Below are positions 28,670-36,557 of a stretch of 64,000 nt of DNA, one piece after another. How positions within the stretch are numbered: the stretch's first letter is position 1; every line of letters starts with the position of its first letter. Below the pieces are notes generated by a model. That model was not told where the DNA came from. It made no database searches and saw nothing but the letters and a program-made list of their open reading frames with translations. Source of the DNA: SHVO01 sp050246995 (GTDB lineage: Bacteria; Pseudomonadota; Alphaproteobacteria; Rhodospirillales; Rhodospirillaceae); the NCBI GenBank assembly GCA_050246995.1, contig JBFWVA010000008.1:124001-188000 (forward strand), in the 5' to 3' direction. A program made the position numbers and the translations under genes.

Positions 28670-31600
28670 CTACTCCGTCTTCGCGTGAGGGGCAGGCGCA
28701 GCGGCCGGGGTCGCTGCCGTCGGCTGCGCGAGAGTCGTCGCACCCGCGATCACGGATTCTTGCGCAGCCTCTTCCGCGGCGACCCGCGCTTCGGCGAGTT
28801 CGATCCAAGGGGTTGCGGCGGCAAGCGATGCGCCGGTCAGCTTTTTCATTTCCGCCGCGGCGCTCGCGAGATTGCCGCCGTCCGCGGCGCGTTCGGCGCG
28901 CACCAGGATCGCATCCACGCCGTCACCGGTATCGATATCCGTGCGGCGCACCGAGATCACCGAAAACACACGATCAAGTGTTTGGCGCAGCCAGCTCGCG
29001 GTGTCTTTCGGCAGGTAGCTCGCGCGCACCGCCGCAGCCGCCGCGACGTCGAAGCGGCGCTGCATTTCGGTCAGCGTCGGCAGTCCAGAGCTCGCGTACT
29101 TCGCGAAGACGGTGTCCGTCTGGCTTTGGCCGTTCAACGCTTTGACCGTGTCCCATTCTTTCAAGAAGGGGCGGCCCGTGACCACCGCGTCGCGCCACTG
29201 CGTGGCTGCGATCGTCAGCGCCACGCCGACGGCGCGTTGATCAGCGGCGCTGCGGCCCGCTTGCTCGAGGGCGGTGACGCGGTCGGCGAGCGCGAGCACG
29301 CTGTTTGCGTCCGCGCTGCGGCCTGCGAGGGTTTCAACGCGGCGGTTGATTTCGTCGAGGCGCGCCGTATTGCCAAGCGCGGCTTCCAAAGTCGCGACGC
29401 GGGCCATGAGGGCGGCGATGGTTTGGTTGGACACGTCGCCGGTTGGCGGCGCGACAGCGGGCTGCGGTGCTGGTGTTGCTGACGCTGGAACGCTCGGCGC
29501 CGGTGTCGGGGCAGGCGGCAACGGTTTGACTTGTGGCGGGGCCGGAGACGGCGCGTTCGCAACCGGCGCCGGCGGTTCCTTCACCAAGAGCGGCAGCCAA
29601 CGGTGCGACGTCATCATCGTGGCGGTGACGACCGTCGCAAGGACGAAGAAAAGGAGGACCGAACGTCCCGATCCGCGGCGTCTGACGGCGGTTTGCGCAA
29701 CAACGGGGTCCGGGATCGGGTCTGCCTGCGGTTCGGCGTCGTGGGGAGGTGGCGTTTCCGGTTCACCGCGCCCCCAATTGGCCAGACGGTCCCGCATGCG
29801 CTCGTCGGCAGCGTCTTCCGCCTGCATCTGCGCCGAACGACCGCCGCCGCTGCGCGCGGCCGGTTTGGCGTCGGCCAGGGACTCCGCATCGATCTCTGTG
29901 CCGTGGCTCTCGCGCGCCACCAACTCATCCAACTCCTGCAGCGCCGACGGCACCTCTGCCGGTTCGGCCGCGGGGGTCTCTTTGGCTTCGCGTGCGGGAT
30001 CAATCATCGGCGTATCATTCCATGAGGGCGCGGCGGAGGCTACCGCCGCTGGTGGTTCGGTGGGACGCGGTTCGGATGGCGGTAAAGCCGGCGGCGGGTC
30101 ATGGCTGACCGCCATGGTCCACCGGGAATCGGGAACATGCTCCGTGGGCGCCGTTGGTTTTCCGAACAAGCTGGACAACCAGCCGCTCGAAGGTTTGCGC
30201 TCGGCGGCCAGGCGCACTTTCTCGGTCTTCGCCAGCGTCTTTTGCTCGTCGGCCAGACGCTTGCGTTCCGCTTTTGCGCGGGCGGCTTCCTCTTTTTCGG
30301 CGCGGCGGCGCGCCATCAATTCCTGAGCCAGCCGTTCCTGTTCCGCGCGGGCTTTGGCCGCGTCTTCACGGCGGGCTTGATCGTCCCGGGCCTTCTGCGC
30401 AGCGGCGGCTTCCTTGGCGATGCGTTTGCGCTCCGCGTCCTGCGCCGCCTGTTCTGCTTTCACCCGCTCGCGTTCGGTTTTCTCCTGAGCGAGGCGCTCG
30501 TTCTCAAGCCGCGCGGCCTCGGCCCGTTTTTCGCGCTCGATGCGCTCTTCGGCCGCGCGCTGTTCGCGCGCAAGGCGTTCAGCTTCGGCGCGTTCGCGCG
30601 CGAAAAGCTCTTTTTCCGCGCGCACGCGTTCCGCCTCTTCGCGGGCGACGCGCTCCTGCGCGAGGCGCTCTTTCTCGCGCTCGGCCGCGACTCGCGCGGC
30701 TTCGGCCCGGACGCGTTCAGCGTTTTCGCGCGCGATGCGCTCCTGCGCGAGACGCTCTTTCTCACGTTCGGCGGCGATCCGCGCGTTTTCGGCACGCACG
30801 CGCTCGGCTTCTTCGCGTTCGATGCGCTGCTGTTCGAGGCGCTTCTTCTCGCGCTCGGCCGCGACTCGCGCGGCTTCGGCCCGGACGCGTTCAGCGTTTT
30901 CGCGCGCGATGCGCTCCTGCGCGAGACGCTCTTTCTCACGTTCGGCGGCGATCCGCGCGTTTTCGGTACGCACGCGCTCGGCTTCTTCATGGGCGATACG
31001 CTCTTTCTCGGCGCGCTCTTTCTCTCGCGCTTCGCGTTCGCTCCGCTCACGCTGCTGGCGCTCGGCCTCCAGGCGGTCCCGTTCGACCTTCTCAGCCGCG
31101 AGCCTTGCGCGCTCGGCTTCTTCCCAAACCGCGCGTTCGGCGGCTAGGCGCTGGCGTTCGGCTTCATCGCGCGCGGCCTTCTCGCGGGCGCGCTGTTCCC
31201 GATCGGCTTTTTCATGCGCCGCCACTTCCGCGGCCACACGTTCCCGCTCGGCACGCTCCCGCGCCTCCTGTTCTTTGCGTAAGCGTTCCTTTTCGGTGCG
31301 CTCCGCGCGGTCTCGCTCTTCTTTCTCTTTACGAAGCCGCTCCTGTTCCGCGCGTTCGGCGGCCAGGCGCTCTTTTTCCAAACGTGCACGCACTTCTTCT
31401 TCCGCGCGCAAGCGCTCGCGTTCCGCCTTTTCCTTGCGCAAGCGTTCGCGCTCGGCATCTTCTTTCGCGGCGCGCTCGGCGGCGAGACGCTCCCTCTCGA
31501 TCTTCACGCGCGCGTCCTCTTCCGCCTTCACACGTTCGCGTTCGGCACGTTCGGCCGCGAGGCGTTCCCGCTCGGCGTGGTCGCGCGCGGTCTTCTCGGC

Positions 31601-32800
31601 CGCCAGACGCTCTCTCTCCGCCTTTGCCCGCGCTTCTTCTTCGGCGCGCAGGCGCTCGCGTTCTTCCTTTTCTTTACGCATGCGCTGGCGTTCAGCTTCT
31701 TCGCGGGCGGCGCGTTCGGCGGCGAGACGTTCTTTTTCGGCTTTCTCGCGCGCAAGTTTCTCAGCGCGTTCGCGTTCGGCTTCTTCTTTCCGGCGCCGTT
31801 CTTCCTCGGCGCGGACGCGGCGCTCTTCCTCCCGGGCCAGGCGCTCAAGTTCGGCGCGTTCAGCCTCTTGCTTGGCAATACCCTGCCGTTCGGCCTCCAG
31901 GCGCTCGCGCTCGATGCGTTCTTCCTCCGTGCGCTTTTCCCGCGCGACCCGTGCCGCGTCCGCTTTTTCCCGCGCGATCCGTTCGCGCTCGCCCTTCTCT
32001 TTTTGGAGGCGCTCTTCCTCCGCACGACGGCGCGCCTCTTCTTCCTTGATCTTACGTTCGCGCTCGCGGCGTTCTTCCTCGACCTTGTCGATCAATTCGC
32101 CGTCCAGGGTTGCCCACACGGCGTCGGGATCGCTGGCTGAAGCGACGGTGATGCTAGCGCCTTTCAAGGCGCGCAAAGGCGCGGCGATGGCCGGCGTCGC
32201 GGCGACGGTTTTGAGACCGGTGACGGATGGCGCGCGCTCGTCGCGCTGCATCAAGGTGACAAACGCGCGCGCTTCGTCCGGGGACATGAACAGCGCGGCA
32301 TCAATCGCCTTCTCGTTCAATTTGGCGCGCAACTCGCGTGGGATTTCGGCCACCCGCTTAATGCTGTACAGCGGGAGTGGGCGCACCGCGAAACCCATGT
32401 TACCCAGCATCGCGCCGAGGTTCACCGGCGCGGCCGTGCTGCAGGCATAGACCAGCGCGCCGTTGGCCGGTTTGAGGGAGCGTTCCACGAGGCGCGCGAG
32501 ATCCTGAGAATCGTCTTTCGCCGCCGCCACGTCCTTGAAGCCGACACGCCGGGCTTCGGCGGCGGTCAGCTCACTGTCGACAAAAATCGGGAACGTGCGC
32601 ACGCCGACATGTTCGGCAAGGGCGCGCACGCCCTCGGGGCTGGTCGCGAGGAACCCCTGCGCGCTCGCCAGGTTGATGGTGGGCGCGCTTTCACGCTCGA
32701 CGGTGACCAGGGGGATGATGATCGGGTCATGGCCACGGGCGGCCAGCGCCCTCGCCGAGATCGCAGCTTCCTGCGCCGGCTGCGTAATTAGAACCCGCAT
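28670..32800 (-). CDS. HemD - long charged helix - Mic60/mitofilin fusion protein
   Basis: One uninterrupted 1376-codon gene. Residues 1-238 resemble uroporphyrinogen-III synthase (LITQPAQEAAISARALAARGH, FLATSPEGVRAL, GALVYACSTAAP, AALFMSPDEARAF). Residues 239-868 are almost only Glu, Arg, Ala, Lys and Leu, predicted as a very long charged helix or coiled coil, with exact 29-residue repeats at 605-720. A Pro/Ala linker follows, then one membrane helix (1047-1064), a Pro-rich stretch (1074-1122), a coiled coil and a mitofilin-like C-terminal domain (GRPFLKEW, ASSGLPTLTEMQRRFDVAAAA). In alphaproteobacteria hemD and mic60 are normally separate neighbours. HemD would be cytosolic and the Mic60 part periplasmic. 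Confidence 0.85.
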   Translation of the reverse strand: MRVLITQPAQEAAISARALAARGHDPIIIPLVTVERESAPTINLASAQGFLATSPEGVRALAEHVGVRTFPIFVDSELTAAEARRVGFKDVAAAKDDSQDLARLVERSLKPANGALVYACSTAAPVNLGAMLGNMGFAVRPLPLYSIKRVAEIPRELRAKLNEKAIDAALFMSPDEARAFVTLMQRDERAPSVTGLKTVAATPAIAAPLRALKGASITVASASDPDAVWATLDGELIDKVEEERRERERKIKEEEARRRAEEERLQKEKGERERIAREKADAARVAREKRTEEERIERERLEAERQGIAKQEAERAELERLAREEERRVRAEEERRRKEEAERERAEKLAREKAEKERLAAERAAREEAERQRMRKEKEERERLRAEEEARAKAERERLAAEKTARDHAERERLAAERAERERVKAEEDARVKIERERLAAERAAKEDAERERLRKEKAERERLRAEEEVRARLEKERLAAERAEQERLRKEKEERDRAERTEKERLRKEQEARERAERERVAAEVAAHEKADREQRAREKAARDEAERQRLAAERAVWEEAERARLAAEKVERDRLEAERQQRERSEREAREKERAEKERIAHEEAERVRTENARIAAEREKERLAQERIARENAERVRAEAARVAAEREKKRLEQQRIEREEAERVRAENARIAAEREKERLAQERIARENAERVRAEAARVAAEREKERLAQERVAREEAERVRAEKELFARERAEAERLAREQRAAEERIEREKRAEAARLENERLAQEKTERERVKAEQAAQDAERKRIAKEAAAAQKARDDQARREDAAKARAEQERLAQELMARRRAEKEEAARAKAERKRLADEQKTLAKTEKVRLAAERKPSSGWLSSLFGKPTAPTEHVPDSRWTMAVSHDPPPALPPSEPRPTEPPAAVASAAPSWNDTPMIDPAREAKETPAAEPAEVPSALQELDELVARESHGTEIDAESLADAKPAARSGGGRSAQMQAEDAADERMRDRLANWGRGEPETPPPHDAEPQADPIPDPVVAQTAVRRRGSGRSVLLFFVLATVVTATMMTSHRWLPLLVKEPPAPVANAPSPAPPQVKPLPPAPTPAPSVPASATPAPQPAVAPPTGDVSNQTIAALMARVATLEAALGNTARLDEINRRVETLAGRSADANSVLALADRVTALEQAGRSAADQRAVGVALTIAATQWRDAVVTGRPFLKEWDTVKALNGQSQTDTVFAKYASSGLPTLTEMQRRFDVAAAAAVRASYLPKDTASWLRQTLDRVFSVISVRRTDIDTGDGVDAILVRAERAADGGNLASAAAEMKKLTGASLAAATPWIELAEARVAAEEAAQESVIAGATTLAQPTAATPAAAPAPHAKTE
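30641..30988 (-). repeat. Four 87-bp coding repeats (29 residues each) in a 174-bp higher-order period
   Basis: Residues 605-720 of the fusion protein are four consecutive 29-residue units starting EEAERVR or ENAERVR and running to AQERIAR, QQRIER or AQERVAR. Units 1 and 3 and units 2 and 4 are nearly identical in DNA, giving a 174-bp duplication. Twenty-nine residues is about eight helical turns. A degenerate fifth copy follows at 30640. Confidence 0.85.
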
Positions 32801-32861
32801 GGCCGCTTCCTGGCGTTCATTTCACAAACGTTGTAGAGCCTACCTATCTAAGTGGAAAGCC

Positions 32862-33917
32862 ATGATTGTCCTTGGACTAGAAACCAGTTGCGATGAAACC
32901 GCCGCCGCCGTCGTGGACGGGGATGGGAATGTTCTTGCCCATGCGGTCCTTTCGCAAATGGATGAACATGCGCCCTTCGGCGGCATCGTGCCGGAGGTCG
33001 CCGCTCGGGCGCACCTCGCTCATCTCGACCGCCTTATTGATAAGGCCATGCGCGAGGCGAACGTCGGCTTCGCCGATCTCGATGCGGTTGGCGCGACAGC
33101 CGGCCCCGGCCTTATCGGCGGAGTGCTGGTCGGCGTGATGTCGGCCAAGGCCATTGCCGCGGTGCATAAGATCCCCTTCGTCGCGGTCAACCATTTGGAA
33201 GGTCATGCCCTCACGGCGCGGCTTTCGGACAAGGTCGAATTCCCGTTCCTTCTGCTTCTCGTTTCCGGCGGACACTGTCAGTTGCTCGCCGTCGAAGGCG
33301 TTGGAAAATATCGCCGTCTCGGAACCACCGTCGATGACGCCGCGGGCGAAGCGTTCGACAAGGTCGCGAAGATGGTTGGGCTTGGATATCCAGGAGGTCC
33401 GGCCATTGAGCGTGCCGCGAAATCCGGTGACGCCACGCGCTTTGCATTTGCGCGTCCGATGAAGGGCCGACCCGGCTGCGATTTCTCTTTCTCCGGTCTC
33501 AAAACCGCTGTGCGCGTCGCGGTGGAATCATTGCCGCCCGGCCCGCTCAGCGACCAGGACGTGAATGATCTTGCGGCTTCATTCCAGACAGCGGCGGTCG
33601 AATCCATCGGCGATCGCGTCCGCCGCGCACTTGAAACATTCGCCGAATCCCATGAAGGCCGCACGCTTGTCGTGGCCGGCGGCGTCGCGGCCAACACCGC
33701 GCTGCGCGCCGAACTCCAGAAACGCGCGCGCACGGCGGGCTTCACGTTCGTCGCGCCGCCGCTCGCGCTGTGCACCGACAATGCCGTGATGATCGCCTGG
33801 GCGGCGCTTGAACGCTTTAAGCTTGGTTTGACGGATGGATTGGACTTTCAAGCCCGGCCGCGCTGGCCGCTCGACCCCACCGCGCCTCCCGCGCGCGGCG
33901 CCGGTGTAAAAGCTTAA
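32862..33917 (+). CDS. tsaD: TsaD, tRNA N6-threonylcarbamoyladenosine transferase
   Basis: TsaD transfers the threonylcarbamoyl group to A37 of tRNA. The 351-residue protein has the ASKHA start IVLGLETSCDETAAAVVDG, the metal site NHLEGHALTA (HxxxH), LLVSGGHCQLL, GRPGCDFSFSGLKTA and VVAGGVAANTALR. The start at ATG 32862 is fixed by the family N-terminus. It is divergent from the HemD-Mic60 gene with 61 nt between. Its last codons (RGAGVKA and stop) are copied in the tandem array that follows. Confidence 0.96.
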   Translation: MIVLGLETSCDETAAAVVDGDGNVLAHAVLSQMDEHAPFGGIVPEVAARAHLAHLDRLIDKAMREANVGFADLDAVGATAGPGLIGGVLVGVMSAKAIAAVHKIPFVAVNHLEGHALTARLSDKVEFPFLLLLVSGGHCQLLAVEGVGKYRRLGTTVDDAAGEAFDKVAKMVGLGYPGGPAIERAAKSGDATRFAFARPMKGRPGCDFSFSGLKTAVRVAVESLPPGPLSDQDVNDLAASFQTAAVESIGDRVRRALETFAESHEGRTLVVAGGVAANTALRAELQKRARTAGFTFVAPPLALCTDNAVMIAWAALERFKLGLTDGLDFQARPRWPLDPTAPPARGAGVKA

Positions 33918-34389
33918 ACGCAATGATGGGGATTGCCGCGCGCGCGTTTAAAAGAGGCCGGCCTTCGCCGGCGACGCGCGGCGCAGGTGTAAAGGCCTAA
34001 ACGCCATGGCGTGGATTGCCGCGCGCGCGTTTAAAAGAGGCCGGCCTTCGCCGGCGACGCGCGGCGCAGGTGTAAAGGCCTAAACGCCATGGCGTGGATT
34101 GCCGCGCGCGCGTTTAAAAGAGGCCGGCCTTCGCCGGCGNNNNNNNNNNNNNNNNNNNNNNNNNNNNNNNNNNNNNNNNNNNNNNNNNNNNNNNNNNNNN
34201 NNNNNNNNNNNNNNNNNNNNNNNNNNNNNNNNNNNNNNNGGATTGCCGCGCGCGCGTTTAAAAGAGGCCGGCCTTCGCCGGCGACGCGCGGCGCAGGTGT
34301 AAAGGCCTAAACGCCATGGCGTGGATTGCCGCGCGCGCGTTTAAAAGAGGCCGGCCTTCGCCGGCGGCGCGCGGCGCAGGTGTAAAAGT
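33905..34389. repeat. 83-bp tandem array copying the tsaD 3' end
   Basis: A reference site GATTGCCGCG recurs at 33931, 34014, 34097, 34241 and 34324, so the period is exactly 83 bp on both sides of the N gap. Copies are almost identical. Each holds the sequence for RGAGVKA plus stop, like the tsaD end, and a 25-codon ATG frame followed by 5 nt. Each also carries a GCCGGC-CTTC-GCCGGC hairpin nested in a GCCGCGCG/CGCGCGGC dyad. The array fills the space between convergent tsaD and the epimerase gene. Confidence 0.92.
34140..34239. other. Assembly gap (100 N) inside the tandem array
   Basis: Exactly 100 N, the usual placeholder for an unknown-length scaffold gap. The repeat phase does not carry across it (144 nt between reference sites, not a multiple of 83), so the true number of copies is unknown. 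Confidence 0.97.
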
Positions 34390-35400
34390 CTAAACTTTGT
34401 AATAGTCGCGGAACCACGCGACGGTTTTGTCCAGACCTTCATCCAGCGAGATGCGTGGCTCATAGCCGACCGCGCGGCCGAGCGCGCTGACGTCGCACCA
34501 TGTGCCTTCAACATCCCCCGGCTGCATCGGCATCATATTGAGCACGGCTTTCTTGCCGATGTGCTTTTCCAAGGTCGCGATGAAATCCATCAGATCCACC
34601 GGGGCGCCGCGTCCAATATTGAACACGCGGTACGGCGCCACGCCCGACCCATCCGGCGTCGGATTCATCGGATCCCATCCTTCGTCGGCGACAGGGATGT
34701 GATCGGTCACGCGCACTACCCCTTCGACAATGTCTTCGACAAAGGTGAAGTCGCGCATCATCTTGCCGCCGTTGTACACGTCGATGGGATCGCCGGCGAA
34801 AATGCGCGCGGTGAATTTATGCGGCGCCATATCCGGCCGGCCCCACGGGCCGTATACCGTGAAGAAGCGCAAGCCCGTCACCGGGATCTGGAAAAGATGC
34901 GCGTAGGAGTGCGCCATCAGCTCGTTCGCGCGTTTGGTCGCCGCGTACAGGCTCACCGGATGCGAAGCGCTGTGATGTTCGGCGAACGGCATGGCTTTGT
35001 TCGCGCCGTACACCGAACTGGTCGACGCGTAGACCAGATGGATGACCTTCAGCGCCCGCGCCGCTTCCAGCACATTTATAAAGCCCGTGAGATTGGCGTC
35101 GGCATAGGCGTTCGGGTTCTCGAGCCCATAACGCACGCCGGCCTGGGCGGCGAGGTGCACGATATATGTCGGCTGGATCTTGTCGCAGAAATCCAGAAAG
35201 GCGTCCTTGTGCGCGATGTCCACCCGGCGACCGACGAAGCCCTGCTGCTTTTCCAGCTGCGCCCAGCGCGCTTCTTTCAGGCGCACATCATAATAAGAAT
35301 TGAAATTATCGATGCCGACGACGCTGCGTCCGGCCTCCAGAAGGCGCCGGGTCACGTGGTAGCCGATGAATCCGGCGGCGCCTGTCAGAAGAATGGTCAT
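34390..35400 (-). CDS. NAD-dependent epimerase, UDP-glucuronate 4-epimerase type
   Basis: This 336-residue short-chain dehydrogenase-type enzyme converts UDP-glucuronate to UDP-galacturonate by family. It has the Rossmann motif TGAAGFIGYHV, GIDNFNSYYDVRLKEARW (typical of LpsL/Cap1J epimerases), the catalytic YAATK and TGLRFFTVYGPWGRPDMA. ATG 35400 is chosen over the longer frame because it gives MTILLTGAAGFIG. It is divergent from gpsA and convergent with tsaD. The product would feed LPS core or capsule. Confidence 0.9.
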   Translation of the reverse strand: MTILLTGAAGFIGYHVTRRLLEAGRSVVGIDNFNSYYDVRLKEARWAQLEKQQGFVGRRVDIAHKDAFLDFCDKIQPTYIVHLAAQAGVRYGLENPNAYADANLTGFINVLEAARALKVIHLVYASTSSVYGANKAMPFAEHHSASHPVSLYAATKRANELMAHSYAHLFQIPVTGLRFFTVYGPWGRPDMAPHKFTARIFAGDPIDVYNGGKMMRDFTFVEDIVEGVVRVTDHIPVADEGWDPMNPTPDGSGVAPYRVFNIGRGAPVDLMDFIATLEKHIGKKAVLNMMPMQPGDVEGTWCDVSALGRAVGYEPRISLDEGLDKTVAWFRDYYKV

Positions 35401-35521
35401 GAAGTCATCTAAACGCGAAAGGACCCGCAAGCAACGGTCGATCGGGGGCTTTCGTTCCGCCCATGGACAGACGCGTTACCCTCGTGCCAAGACCATGACA
35501 ACACAATAGAATAAGAACCGC

Positions 35522-36532
35522 ATGCAAAAGCTTGGAGTCATCGGCGCCGGCGCTTGGGGAACCGCTCTCGCGGTGGTGGGCCGCCGTGCGGGACGCGATG
35601 TGCGCCTTTGGGCCTTGGAGCCCGAGGTCGCCACTGAAATCAATCAATACCAGCGCAATACGCCATATCTCCCTGGCGTCTCCCTCGAGCCCGGTATCGC
35701 GGCCACGACCGATCTCGCGGTCGCGGCCGATGTGGATATCGTCCTGCTGGTCACCCCGGCGCAGCATCTGCGCGCCACTTGTGAAAAGGTGAAGCGGCTT
35801 CTCAAGCCGCACGTGCCGGTGGTTATCTGCGCCAAGGGCATCGAGCGCGGCACCTCGGCCCTGATGACCGACGTGGTCGCCGAATGTCTGCCGGATAGGC
35901 CGCTGATGATCCTGTCGGGACCGACGTTCGCGAAGGAAGTCGCCACCGGCCTGCCCACCGCCATCACCCTGGGCGCCACCGATCCCGAGCTCGCGCGCAG
36001 GGTCGCCGCGGCCATCGGATCGCCGGCGTTCCGGCCTTATGTGTCGACGGACATCGTCGGCGCGGAAGTCGGCGGCGCGGTGAAGAATGTGCTCGCGATC
36101 GGTTGCGGCATCGTCGAAGGCAAGGGGCTCGGGGCCAATGGCCGCGCGGCCCTGCTCGCCCGTGGGTTGGCGGAGATCGTGCGCCTAGCGGTCGCGCGCG
36201 GCGGTAAACCCGAAACCCTTATGGGCCTTTCAGGTCTGGGTGATCTCGTCCTGACCGCGACCTCCACCCAGTCACGCAACTATTCCTTGGGCGTCGCGTT
36301 GGGCAAAGGCCAGACGTTGGAGGAAGTTTTGGGCTCTCGGCGGTCCGTGACCGAGGGCGTCACCACTGCCGAAGCCGTCGTCACCCTCGCCGCCAAACTC
36401 CGTGTCGATATGCCCATCTGCAGCGCCATCGATCAGGTCCTCAATCACGGCGCGTCCATTGACGCCATGCTGAAAAGCCTGCTCGAACGCCCGCTGCGCG
36501 ATGAAGTAGATACCGGCCCAAAAGGCTCTTAA
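35522..36532 (+). CDS. gpsA: Glycerol-3-phosphate dehydrogenase [NAD(P)+]
   Basis: GpsA reduces dihydroxyacetone phosphate to sn-glycerol 3-phosphate for phospholipids. The 336-residue protein has GVIGAGAWGTALAVVGRR, CAKGIERGT, SGPTFAKEVATGLPTA, the catalytic Lys in GGAVKNVLAIGCGI and GLSGLGDLVLTATS. In many alphaproteobacteria gpsA follows tsaD directly; here the array and the epimerase gene lie between them. A GTG-started sugar-nucleotide gene follows after 25 nt. Confidence 0.96.
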   Translation: MQKLGVIGAGAWGTALAVVGRRAGRDVRLWALEPEVATEINQYQRNTPYLPGVSLEPGIAATTDLAVAADVDIVLLVTPAQHLRATCEKVKRLLKPHVPVVICAKGIERGTSALMTDVVAECLPDRPLMILSGPTFAKEVATGLPTAITLGATDPELARRVAAAIGSPAFRPYVSTDIVGAEVGGAVKNVLAIGCGIVEGKGLGANGRAALLARGLAEIVRLAVARGGKPETLMGLSGLGDLVLTATSTQSRNYSLGVALGKGQTLEEVLGSRRSVTEGVTTAEAVVTLAAKLRVDMPICSAIDQVLNHGASIDAMLKSLLERPLRDEVDTGPKGS

Positions 36533-36557
36533 GCTGACGTGAGATAGAGGAACTTCT

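Noticed and set aside
30154..32450. Two very long plus-strand open frames (about 630 codons) opposite the charged spacer
   Set aside because: They arise because the E/R/A-rich codons on the minus strand avoid stops on the other strand. Their proteins are Arg/Ser/Ala/Leu strings without any domain, and the minus frame continues a clear domain protein.
33905..34389. CRISPR array
   Set aside because: Units are nearly identical along all 83 bp with no variable spacers, and no cas gene is present.
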